Below, one piece after another: positions 1 to 5,560 of a DNA stretch of 5,969 nucleotides. How positions within the stretch are numbered: the first letter of the stretch is position 1; every line of letters starts with the position of its first letter. Both the position numbers and the translations under genes were made by a program. A model generated the notes under the pieces. It worked only from the letters and a program-made list of their open reading frames with translations, made no database searches and was not told the DNA's origin. Origin of the DNA: Saprospiraceae bacterium (GTDB lineage Bacteria > Bacteroidota > Bacteroidia > Chitinophagales > Saprospiraceae); contig JALVEG010000018.1 in assembly GCA_027031145.1 (NCBI GenBank), forward strand, positions 1-5,969. Direction: 5' to 3'.

Positions 1-4
1 ATAC

Positions 5-52
5 TACGGGAAGCAAAGGGTAGGAAAAGCGAAAAAATGAAATGCTTCCGTA
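5..52 (+). other. Possible stem-loop at the left edge
   Basis: TACGGGAAGCA at 5-15 can pair with TGCTTCCGTA at 43-52, giving a stem of about ten base pairs with one bulged G and a purine-rich loop of 27 bases. No long T-run follows, so it is not a standard intrinsic terminator. It may be the 3' end of an upstream transcript or a structured RNA cut by the window edge. I recognise no RNA family in it. Confidence 0.3.
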
Positions 53-104
53 CCAAATATTATATTAAGTTAATAAAAATTAGTCTTTTTAATGCAAATG
101 TGTT

Positions 105-112
105 TACCTTTG
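105..112 (+). promoter_or_regulatory. Candidate Bacteroidota -7 box for the oxidoreductase operon
   Basis: TACCTTTG matches the Bacteroidota sigma-factor -7 consensus TAnnTTTG exactly. Upstream there is only a T-run (86-90), a poor match to the TTTG -33 box and at a short spacing. A start of transcription near 119 would give a leader of about 100 bases before the alpha-subunit gene. The motif is short, so a chance match in A/T-rich DNA is possible. Confidence 0.4.
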
Positions 113-125
113 CGCTTTAATTTTT

Positions 126-183
126 TGTAACTACTCAAGTATAGTCATTTCAAAAGTACCTTACCTGGATAGTTACATTTTTT
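126..183 (+). promoter_or_regulatory. Leader hairpin followed by T-run, possible attenuator
   Basis: TGTAACTA at 126-133 is perfectly complementary to TAGTTACA at 170-177, and six T residues follow directly at 178-183. This has the layout of a weak terminator inside the 5' leader of the oxidoreductase operon. ACTA at 130-133 can also pair with TAGT at 142-145, which would disrupt the long stem, so two exclusive folds are possible. The stem is A/T-rich with a 36-base loop, so its stability is doubtful. Confidence 0.25.
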
Positions 184-226
184 CAAGCATAAAATAATAT
201 TAAAATTGGAAAATAATAATAAAAAA

Positions 227-1324
227 ATGGTTTATACAGATGCTTCCATGATCATCACAGAAGCATGTGTAAAAGCCGGTTCGGATGTGTTTATCGGATA
301 TCCGATTACACCGTCCAACAGGTTTTATCAATATGGAACTCAGAGATTTCCTGCATTTTTGGCAGGTACTGATGAGATAACTGTTGTGCAATGGATGGCT
401 GGATTTTCTGCAGCGGGCAAATTTCCTGTTACAGCTACTGCATTTCCGGGACTTGCATTAATGGCAGAAGGATTGAACATGGCTTATGCGATGGAATTAC
501 CAATGCTATTGATATTAACTCAAAGACTTGGTCCGAGTACGGGTTCGGCTACTACAGGAGCACAAGGGGATCTGATGTTCTTAAACGGATTGATTTCAGG
601 GAGGTATCCTATTCCTGTTTTCAGCCATTCTGATTTTGAAGACGCATGGGAAATGACATACGAGTCGATAAAAACTGCGATGAAATTCCGTACTCCTGTT
701 GTGCTTTTGACTTCCAAGGAATTGGTGATGACTAATAAGAGTTTTGATCTTAATAAATTGAAAGAAATAAAGCCTGTAGAAAAATATTCTACAGATGTGA
801 TCGAACCTTATGAGCCATATAAGACAGGAGACGAAATGGTTCCTGCATATATTTCTCTTGGAGATGAAAAATATCAGGTACGCATCAATGCATCTACACA
901 TAACAATGCAGGACTGATCAAGAAAAATGATCCCGAATCTATGGCAAATACCCGTAGATTGAAGGAAAAATTTGAAAAACGTATTGATGAGTTCACTTAT
1001 TTTGACCATGATAAAGAAGAAGGTGCAAGTAAATTGATCGTTACTTATGGTATTTCAGCAGATGCTTCAAAGGATGCCATTGGCAGGTTGAGGGAAGAAG
1101 GAGAAAAAGTATCTTTATTGATAGCTAAAACACTTTTACCTGTTCCCGGTGCTATTTTGGATATTATCAATTCTTATGATGAGGTTATTTTTGTTGAAGA
1201 AAATATATCGGGAATTTACAAAGAAATACTTTTTGGTGTTAATAATAGTCCCAAAGTAAAATCTGTAAATAAAATAGGTAACCTGATAAGTCCTTCTGAA
1301 ATTATAAAAGCGGTAAGATCATGA
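227..1324 (+). CDS. 2-oxoacid:ferredoxin oxidoreductase, alpha subunit (KorA/PorA-like)
   Basis: This is the alpha subunit of a thiamine-diphosphate enzyme that oxidatively decarboxylates a 2-oxoacid with CoA to an acyl-CoA, passing electrons to ferredoxin in the cytoplasm. Counting from the ATG at 227, the N-terminal pyrimidine-binding domain carries YPITPS at 25-30, the TDE segment at 48-50 and QRLGPSTG at 99-106. A transketolase-C-like domain fills about 268-365. The usual N-terminal gamma domain of fused KorA proteins is absent; it sits on the beta subunit instead. The segment normally reading like TSGPG is TAFPG here, so the protein is divergent and its substrate (pyruvate, 2-oxoglutarate, branched-chain or aryl) cannot be assigned. 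The frame can also begin with a TTG at 206, adding seven Asn/Lys-rich residues. I prefer ATG because TTG starts are uncommon and the domain is complete without the extension. The stop overlaps the beta start by four bases (ATGA), which indicates coupled translation. Confidence 0.9.
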   Translation: MVYTDASMIITEACVKAGSDVFIGYPITPSNRFYQYGTQRFPAFLAGTDEITVVQWMAGFSAAGKFPVTATAFPGLALMAEGLNMAYAMELPMLLILTQRLGPSTGSATTGAQGDLMFLNGLISGRYPIPVFSHSDFEDAWEMTYESIKTAMKFRTPVVLLTSKELVMTNKSFDLNKLKEIKPVEKYSTDVIEPYEPYKTGDEMVPAYISLGDEKYQVRINASTHNNAGLIKKNDPESMANTRRLKEKFEKRIDEFTYFDHDKEEGASKLIVTYGISADASKDAIGRLREEGEKVSLLIAKTLLPVPGAILDIINSYDEVIFVEENISGIYKEILFGVNNSPKVKSVNKIGNLISPSEIIKAVRS

Positions 1325-2559
1325 CAAAAAATAATATATTGACGAAAATGAAAATGCCATTTTGCCAGGGATGCGGACATGGCATTATAGTAAGAAGCAT
1401 AGCCAAAGCATTGGAGCAATTGGGATATGGGAAAAATGATACGATAATAGTTAGTGATATTGGTTGTAGTGGTTTGGTAGATCCGTTGTTTGATACTCAC
1501 TCCATTCATGGTTTACATGGCAGGGCACCTGCATTGGGAGTAGGCGTTTCACTGGGTCTTGATAATCCAAATAAAAAAGTGATAGTTATCCAGGGAGATG
1601 GAGGTGTCACGATTGGATTGCAACATGTACTTGAAGCGGCAAGGAGAAATATTGATATCACACTGGTGGTAATGAACAATCTCCTTTACGGTATGACAGG
1701 AGGACAGATAAGCGGATTGTCAACTCAGAAGTTTAAAGAACAAAGACATTTTGAGGTGGATGTCCCTCCTTTTGATATTGTTAAACTGGCTCATGTATCG
1801 GGAGCAGCTTATAGCGCAAGAGCAACATCTATCAAAACTTACACTGATGTGATGAAAGATGCCATTGAAGTAAACGGTTTTTCAATAGTGGAATTTTCAA
1901 GTCTCTGTACATCTTATGCTTTCAAAAAACTGGACCAACTGCAGGAAGTAATTGAGCCGCCGGAGGTATTTAAAAATGAAAGAATTCCCGTGAGAGTTCA
2001 TCATCGGGATACAAAATCTTTATTTGATAAATTGGATGTGATAGATAAGCATTTTGATTCAAAAATTGATTCCAGACTGGGGGTTATTTTGGCAGGTTCA
2101 GCAGGTGGAGGAGTTCAGTCTGCTGCCAAAATGCTGGCTACTGCCGGAATGTTATCAGGATTGCATGCTACTATGAAAGGAGAATATCCTGTTACGGTAG
2201 GAACAGGATTTTCAGTTGCTGAAGTGATTTTATCAAGATCTTATGTTAATTATACCGGATTGGAAAAACCCGATGTAGTGATCATTGTTTCGGAAGATGG
2301 TTTGAACAAAATAAAAGGGAAGATAAAGGATAATGATATTCTGATAATTGACAGTAGCTTGAAAACAGATGATTTTCCGGATGCTATTTATGTAGATTTC
2401 AACAGAAAAGCAGGAAAAAGAGGTGCAGCATTGGCAGCATTGGCATATTGGATGAAAAAATCCGGGTTGATGGATATAGAATCTCTGAAAAAAGCTGTAA
2501 GTTCGCATAAATATTCACGTATTTTACTCGATGCAATAAATGCAGGATTAGAAATATAA
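1321..2559 (+). CDS. 2-oxoacid:ferredoxin oxidoreductase, beta subunit fused to gamma domain
   Basis: Residues 1 to about 240 are the thiamine-diphosphate and iron-sulfur beta subunit. The N-terminal CQGC gives C15 and C18, followed by C49 (IGCSG) and C196, the same spacing as the four ligands of the single [4Fe-4S] cluster in archaeal two-subunit enzymes. HGRAPALG (66-73), GDGG (92-95), AARRNIDIT (106-114) and YGMTGGQ (123-129) form the cofactor-binding core. Residues from about 252 to 400 are a gamma domain with a glycine-rich GSAGGGVQSAAKML start. In many Bacteroidota this domain is on the alpha subunit. Two family motifs are changed: SPTT after GGQ reads SGLST, and the RGG motif of the gamma domain is not seen (the region around 290-300 reads PVTVGTGFSVA). 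Every catalytic-core residue I can check is present, so activity is likely but specificity is open. No ferredoxin-type delta subunit is encoded nearby, so a separate ferredoxin is the expected acceptor. Confidence 0.9.
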   Translation: MTKNNILTKMKMPFCQGCGHGIIVRSIAKALEQLGYGKNDTIIVSDIGCSGLVDPLFDTHSIHGLHGRAPALGVGVSLGLDNPNKKVIVIQGDGGVTIGLQHVLEAARRNIDITLVVMNNLLYGMTGGQISGLSTQKFKEQRHFEVDVPPFDIVKLAHVSGAAYSARATSIKTYTDVMKDAIEVNGFSIVEFSSLCTSYAFKKLDQLQEVIEPPEVFKNERIPVRVHHRDTKSLFDKLDVIDKHFDSKIDSRLGVILAGSAGGGVQSAAKMLATAGMLSGLHATMKGEYPVTVGTGFSVAEVILSRSYVNYTGLEKPDVVIIVSEDGLNKIKGKIKDNDILIIDSSLKTDDFPDAIYVDFNRKAGKRGAALAALAYWMKKSGLMDIESLKKAVSSHKYSRILLDAINAGLEI

Positions 2560-2568
2560 ATTATTTGA

Positions 2569-2594
2569 AATCCATCTATTGGATTAATGATTTT
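2569..2594 (+). terminator. Weak candidate terminator after the oxidoreductase operon
   Basis: AATCCA at 2569-2574 and TGGATT at 2580-2585 form a perfect six-base-pair stem with a five-base loop, nine bases after the beta-subunit stop. Only a short T-run (2591-2594) follows, after a few spacer bases, so termination strength would be low. Confidence 0.3.
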
Positions 2595-2685
2595 AAAAAA
2601 TTTCCACATTCTTTGCAGCGTTTTACATACATTATTCGTTGATAAATAAAGTTAAATCATTGAAAAGCTATATATTAGCAATGTG

Positions 2686-2699
2686 GTAACAAGTGTTAC
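2686..2699. promoter_or_regulatory. Short dyad, possible operator
   Basis: GTAACA-AG-TGTTAC is a perfect inverted repeat with six-base arms and a two-base centre. It lies 65 bases before the start codon of the small membrane protein gene, where a dimeric regulator could bind. No promoter box is clear next to it, so the role is a guess based on symmetry and position. Confidence 0.25.
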
Positions 2700-2764
2700 G
2701 GCTCTTATCAAGATTGCCTAAATAAAAATCATTTAATATTAGTATAAAATTAAAATTATATATT

Positions 2765-3013
2765 ATGAAAAATCGAAGTATATTTCAAATTGGTTTTATA
2801 ATATTGTTAGGTATTTTCTTTATCTTCAAAGAAAAATTGAATTATCCCTATAACTTAATTTTAATTGGAGCTATTGCTGTGATTTTAATAATTCATTTAA
2901 TTTATAAATATCAACAAATTGATAATAGAAATAAAATGAAATACAAGTTGGAAATATTGATAACATCAATTTTGACGACTATTGGAATATTGCTTTACTA
3001 CCTTTTTAAATAA
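2765..3013 (+). CDS. Small membrane protein of unknown function (82 aa)
   Basis: I do not recognise this protein. It has three hydrophobic segments at about residues 5-21, 29-48 and 63-81, separated by a short KEKLN-type loop and by a charged loop rich in Lys, Asn and Gln. The positive-inside rule would put the N-terminus and the second loop in the cytoplasm. No enzymatic motif, cysteine or signal cleavage site is visible. The ATG is the first in frame and has no Shine-Dalgarno sequence, as is usual in this phylum. The gene stands alone between the oxidoreductase operon and a MITE-like element that begins 22 bases after its stop. The regular pattern of membrane segments favours a true gene over a random A/T-rich frame, but its short length and isolation leave doubt. 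Confidence 0.55.
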   Translation: MKNRSIFQIGFIILLGIFFIFKEKLNYPYNLILIGAIAVILIIHLIYKYQQIDNRNKMKYKLEILITSILTTIGILLYYLFK

Positions 3014-3033
3014 TATTAGGAATTGTTTTTAAT

Positions 3034-3197
3034 TAGTGTCTGCCCGAAAACTGTCAAATTTTATGAAATGAAAAATTTTGGATGAGATTTTTCGTTTTTC
3101 GATACGAGGTGATGCCTGTGTATCAGCGAGTTGAGAAAAACAAAAATATCGCCAAAAGATACATTTCTAATTTTGTAGAGTTTTCGGGCAGACACTA
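3034..3197. mobile_element. MITE-like fold-back element with TA duplication
   Basis: Two 17-base terminal inverted repeats are identical in reverse complement: GTGTCTGCCCGAAAACT at 3036-3052 and its complement at 3179-3195. TA flanks both sides (3034-3035 and 3196-3197), consistent with a two-base target duplication in a TTAA site. The interior also folds back imperfectly: GAAATG/CATTTC (3065-3070, 3162-3167), TTTTGG/CCAAAA (3076-3081, 3152-3157), GTTTTTC/GAAAAAC (3094-3100, 3135-3141) and GATAC/GTATC (3101-3105, 3120-3124). The 160-base core has no coding capacity, so it would be a non-autonomous element moved by a transposase elsewhere. TA targets suggest IS630/Tc1-mariner-type mobilisation, but I cannot assign the terminal sequence to a family. 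Confidence 0.75.
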
Positions 3198-3211
3198 ACT
3201 ACATAATTTTG
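3181..3211 (+). promoter_or_regulatory. Candidate queD promoter, partly inside the MITE
   Basis: TAATTTTG at 3204-3211 matches the -7 consensus TAnnTTTG exactly. Nineteen bases before it, TTTT at 3181-3184 is a one-mismatch fit to the TTTG -33 box, which is the spacing known for this phylum. The -33 part belongs to the right terminal repeat of the MITE and the -7 part to flanking DNA. Transcription would start near 3218 and leave a leader of about 200 bases before queD. A second TAatTTTG at 3168-3175 has no partner upstream. Confidence 0.4.
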
Positions 3212-3253
3212 TTCTAATCCTGTTAAATTGTAAGTTTTTAGCCTCCTTTTTGT

Positions 3254-3320
3254 CCATTAGTCCAGAACATTAAGATGAAATAAGATAAGTAATGCTTAAT
3301 ATCCCTTAATCCCTTAATGG
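3254..3320 (+). repeat. CTTAAT repeats with inverted partners in the queD leader
   Basis: ATCCCTTA occurs twice in tandem (3301-3316), and CTTAAT occurs three times (3295-3300, 3305-3310, 3313-3318). CATTAAG at 3268-3274 can pair with any of them, best with CTTAATG at 3313-3319. CCATTA at 3254-3259 can pair with TAATGG at 3315-3320. The rest of the gene-free stretch 3198-3418 is A/T-rich, and I see no recognised riboswitch or open frame in it. Confidence 0.35.
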
Positions 3321-3418
3321 TTTAAAAAATTATTTTTTTAATAAATTGATGCCATTTTTTAAACAATTATTGATATTGGTATGTTTTTTGACTAATTTAC
3401 AACAAATGCGATAGTTTA

Positions 3419-3859
3419 ATGACAAAAATAAGACTGACTAAACAATTTGATTTTGAGGCAGCGCATGCCTTGGAAGGATATGAAGGCAAATGCAGGGATA
3501 TTCACGGTCATTCTTATCATCTTGATGTTACTGTGCTTGGTGATGTGGATAGTGAATCAGGGGAATTGGACGGAAGTATGGTGATGGATTTTAAATTTCT
3601 CAAATCTATTGTAAAAAAGAATATAATCGAGGTTTTTGATCATCAATTGATATTGAGCAAGAAGTCAAGGTTTGTTCATCTTGTTTCGGAAAACGAACGA
3701 ACGATGATAGTGAATTATGTGCCTACATGCGAAAATATATTGATCGATATTGTAAACAGACTTCAAAATAAATTACCAAAAGGTATAGAATTGTTTCATG
3801 TGTTTCTCAGGGAAACTCCAAGATCCTATGCAGAGTGGAATAGGGAAGATAATTATTAG
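3419..3859 (+). CDS. queD: 6-carboxytetrahydropterin synthase family protein (QueD)
   Basis: QueD converts dihydroneopterin triphosphate to 6-carboxytetrahydropterin, the second step toward preQ0 and the tRNA nucleoside queuosine, in the cytoplasm. The 146-residue length is normal or slightly long for the family. The zinc ligands are H16 (EAAHAL), H29 and H31 (CRDIHGH), and C25 is the catalytic cysteine. D74-H75 (FDHQ) complete the catalytic set, PTCEN at 102-106 is the second family signature, and E132 (LRET) fits the pterin-anchoring glutamate. CxxxHGH fits QueD, but the fold is shared with 6-pyruvoyl-tetrahydropterin synthase, so a tetrahydrobiopterin-type role cannot be excluded by sequence alone. 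No other queuosine gene is in the window; the gene stands alone and converges on the minus-strand permease group. The ATG gives the expected N-terminal beta strand directly, with no room for a longer form. Confidence 0.92.
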   Translation: MTKIRLTKQFDFEAAHALEGYEGKCRDIHGHSYHLDVTVLGDVDSESGELDGSMVMDFKFLKSIVKKNIIEVFDHQLILSKKSRFVHLVSENERTMIVNYVPTCENILIDIVNRLQNKLPKGIELFHVFLRETPRSYAEWNREDNY

Positions 3860-3958
3860 GTTGTTTTTTTGTTTGATACTCCATGTTCAGTATTTAAAGT
3901 TTTGATTTTTTAAAGTTCAAAAAGTGAGATTTGGAGAAACTTGCATATCAGTGTGTTC

Positions 3959-3966
3959 TATCTTTG
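3959..3966 (+). promoter_or_regulatory. Isolated TAnnTTTG box in the convergent gap
   Basis: TATCTTTG is a perfect -7 match on the plus strand, but no plus-strand gene follows. TTTG at 3930-3933 and TTG at 3941-3943 lie 25 and 15 bases upstream, both outside the preferred spacing. If used, the transcript would begin near 3973, carry the palindrome at 3993-4012 near its 5' end and run antisense to the 119-aa gene. A chance match is quite possible. Confidence 0.2.
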
Positions 3967-3992
3967 TTGTTCTTAAAGCACATCGGTTTGGA

Positions 3993-4012
3993 ATGTCAAA
4001 TCTATTTGACAT
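3993..4012. repeat. Perfect 9+9 palindrome between convergent genes
   Basis: ATGTCAAAT (3993-4001) and ATTTGACAT (4004-4012) are exact reverse complements around the dinucleotide CT. It lies nine bases beyond the stop of the minus-strand 119-aa gene and 133 bases beyond queD. On neither strand does a T-run follow the hairpin; the A7 stretch on its right would be U's ahead of the hairpin in the minus-strand RNA. It could be an mRNA 3'-end stabilising hairpin or a protein-binding dyad. Confidence 0.5.
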
Positions 4013-4021
4013 AAAAAAAGG

Positions 4022-4381
4022 TTAATCAGGGAAAAAACTATTAATATAGGTTAGATAACCTTTTGCTCCGCGTTTTTTATTCCAAAACTTTATTGATTTC
4101 ATGATTTTTTTTAGTGCAAAAATATTTAGTTTGAGGTCTTCATTTGTAAAGCTTCGTAATGCAAGTATTTCAACAACGATTTCCGCTATTTCAGTTTCGA
4201 TTTCTCCCGCTTCAGGTAAGGGTACATCCTTCCCTGTCAGTTTCTTTTTTGTAACTTCCAATACCATGTTAAGTGCTTTGTAAACATGCGCATCTTTAAT
4301 ACTTTTATTTTCTCTATAAACTGAAATAATTCCAAATTCAATATTTTGCAATAAATCCAAATTTTCATCTTCAAATCTCAT
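4022..4381 (-). CDS. Uncharacterised helical protein linked to the Lpt-type permease (119 aa)
   Basis: I cannot assign a function. The protein is predicted to be mostly alpha-helical and soluble, with no signal peptide or membrane segment. The N-terminal part (LLQNIEFGIISVYRENKSIKD, from residue 10) leads into a helix ending near residue 47. A Pro/Gly linker (53-60) follows, then an acidic helix (60-73), and a basic C-terminal block with IMKSIKFWNKKRGAKGYL at 93-110. From memory, similar proteins with a LQNIEF start and a WNK..G..GYL end occur in other phyla such as cyanobacteria as hypothetical proteins; this is an impression, not a search result. The gene starts six bases after the permease stop, so the two are very likely cotranscribed. 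Operon position hints at a link with envelope assembly but does not prove it. Confidence 0.8.
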   Translation of the reverse strand: MRFEDENLDLLQNIEFGIISVYRENKSIKDAHVYKALNMVLEVTKKKLTGKDVPLPEAGEIETEIAEIVVEILALRSFTNEDLKLNIFALKKIMKSIKFWNKKRGAKGYLTYINSFFPD

Positions 4382-4387
4382 AATTAT

Positions 4388-5476
4388 TTATTTTTGTCCT
4401 TTAAGTAATAAAATAACAGCTACTATTCCAAATATGATATTGGGAAGCCATACTGAAAGTACCGGATCAATATCAATGCTATTAGCAAATGTTATCGAAA
4501 ATTTTGATGCCAATACGTAGAGGCTTCCTATACCAACACCAAGTGCAAGATTCCAGCCCATACCTTCTCTTGATTTGCGGGAAGCAATCGCAAACCCTAT
4601 AATCGTCAGAAATAAAATGGATATAGGATCAGCATTCCGGCGTTGAAGCTCAACAACCAGTTTGGTAGCGGTACTCAATCCTTTTTGCCTTTCATATTCT
4701 ATATAATCACGCATTTCTGAAGAAGTCATAAGTAAAGGTAAATTTTCATAATGCACAAAATCATTTGGATAAAGATTAAGGACAGTATCCAGTTTGACAC
4801 CTTTTTTTACTAACAATTCTTCATCCATATTATTTATTTTACGGATATAATAATCCTGAATTGTCCATTTATTTGGCAATTTTTTCAGTTTGATTCTGTT
4901 TGCAACCAAAATCTGAGTTAATTTGTTTGAATCATAATTTTCCATTCTGAAATCAATAGCAGATGTATCTCTTTTTCTGTAATACTTAAAATAAGCTACA
5001 GTGTTTGGATTTAGATAAAAAAATACGTTATCACTTAGCACTTTTTTTTGTGATTTGTACAAGTATTTATTCTCAAATTCTCCTTTGATCTTGGTACTTT
5101 GGGGAATTATTACATTGTTCCCCAAAATGTGGATTGAAGTTATGACAGAAGCTGCGATAAGATAAGGTACAAGTATTCGATAATAATTGATACCCGAACT
5201 AAGCATTGCGACAAATTCAGTATCTTTTGCCATTCTGGAAGTAAAAAATATTACCGAAAGCAATGCAAATAAAGGCCATAGAAGTCCGTTTATCCAGGGA
5301 ATAAAATTGAGATAGTAATCAAAAATGATCTCATTTAAAGTCATTGGACCATTAAGGAATTTATCTATTCTCTCAGGAAAATCCACGACAAGAGCTATCA
5401 TTGTGATCAGGATCATTGTATAGAAAAATGTTCCGAGATATTTTTTGATTATATATTTGTCAATTGTTTTTAGCAT
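4388..5476 (-). CDS. LptF/LptG-family permease (YjgP/YjgQ)
   Basis: This is an inner-membrane permease of the lipopolysaccharide exporter, which with the ATPase LptB extracts LPS and feeds it to the periplasmic bridge toward the outer membrane. Its 362 residues match the family length. Three N-terminal membrane segments lie at about 14-32, 57-80 and 97-120, a periplasmic jellyroll-type beta domain spans about 121-275, and three more membrane segments lie at about 283-300, 308-330 and 338-359. The TEFVAMLSSGIN stretch at 86-97 is the conserved cytoplasmic coupling region, and the ELQRRNADPISILFL stretch at 276-290 is the family motif before the fourth segment. LptF and LptG cannot be told apart from this sequence, so no symbol is given; the partner permease and LptB are not in the window. 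It lies between the four-helix-bundle gene (84 bases upstream) and the 119-aa gene (6 bases downstream). The ATG gives the standard amphipathic N-terminal helix. Confidence 0.93.
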   Translation of the reverse strand: MLKTIDKYIIKKYLGTFFYTMILITMIALVVDFPERIDKFLNGPMTLNEIIFDYYLNFIPWINGLLWPLFALLSVIFFTSRMAKDTEFVAMLSSGINYYRILVPYLIAASVITSIHILGNNVIIPQSTKIKGEFENKYLYKSQKKVLSDNVFFYLNPNTVAYFKYYRKRDTSAIDFRMENYDSNKLTQILVANRIKLKKLPNKWTIQDYYIRKINNMDEELLVKKGVKLDTVLNLYPNDFVHYENLPLLMTSSEMRDYIEYERQKGLSTATKLVVELQRRNADPISILFLTIIGFAIASRKSREGMGWNLALGVGIGSLYVLASKFSITFANSIDIDPVLSVWLPNIIFGIVAVILLLKGQK

Positions 5477-5486
5477 GGTTGTTTGA

Positions 5487-5500
5487 TACTTGTTACTTGT
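5487..5500. repeat. Two tandem copies of TACTTGT before the permease gene
   Basis: TACTTGT is repeated head to tail, followed by TA, 11 to 24 bases upstream of the permease start codon. On the minus strand this reads ACAAGTA twice. It is probably a small slippage repeat in the untranslated leader. No clear promoter box is visible in the 84-base gap; the nearest is a one-mismatch AAAATTTG complement at 5532-5539. Confidence 0.3.
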
Positions 5501-5560
5501 TATGTAGTTTAGGTCTCATAAATATGGTTGACAAATTTTTGTAAATCTTAAATTTAATAT

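Noticed and set aside
206..226. TTG at 206 as the true start of the alpha subunit
   Set aside because: The added residues are low-complexity Asn/Lys, and an in-frame ATG at 227 precedes the whole domain. It cannot be fully excluded.
596..1009. A 137-codon minus-strand open frame inside the alpha-subunit gene
   Set aside because: It is a shadow of a strongly supported gene; its translation is rich in Cys, Phe, Ile and Arg without domain features.
3242..3250. A strong Shine-Dalgarno sequence on the minus strand (complement of CCTCCTTTT)
   Set aside because: The first downstream minus-strand ATG is immediately followed by a stop, so no gene uses it.
3198..3418. A preQ1 riboswitch ahead of queD
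   Set aside because: I find no C-rich loop with an A-rich tail forming the class I pseudoknot and no class II or III layout.
3847..3870. T7 run after queD as an intrinsic terminator
   Set aside because: Only a very short AT palindrome precedes it, with no stable stem directly before the T-run.
3993..4020. Palindrome as a bidirectional intrinsic terminator
   Set aside because: The A-run on its right gives a U-run only upstream of the hairpin in the minus-strand RNA; neither strand has U's after the stem.
4101..4283. A 60-codon plus-strand frame inside the 119-aa gene
   Set aside because: It is a Ser/Phe-rich antisense shadow with no start signal of its own.
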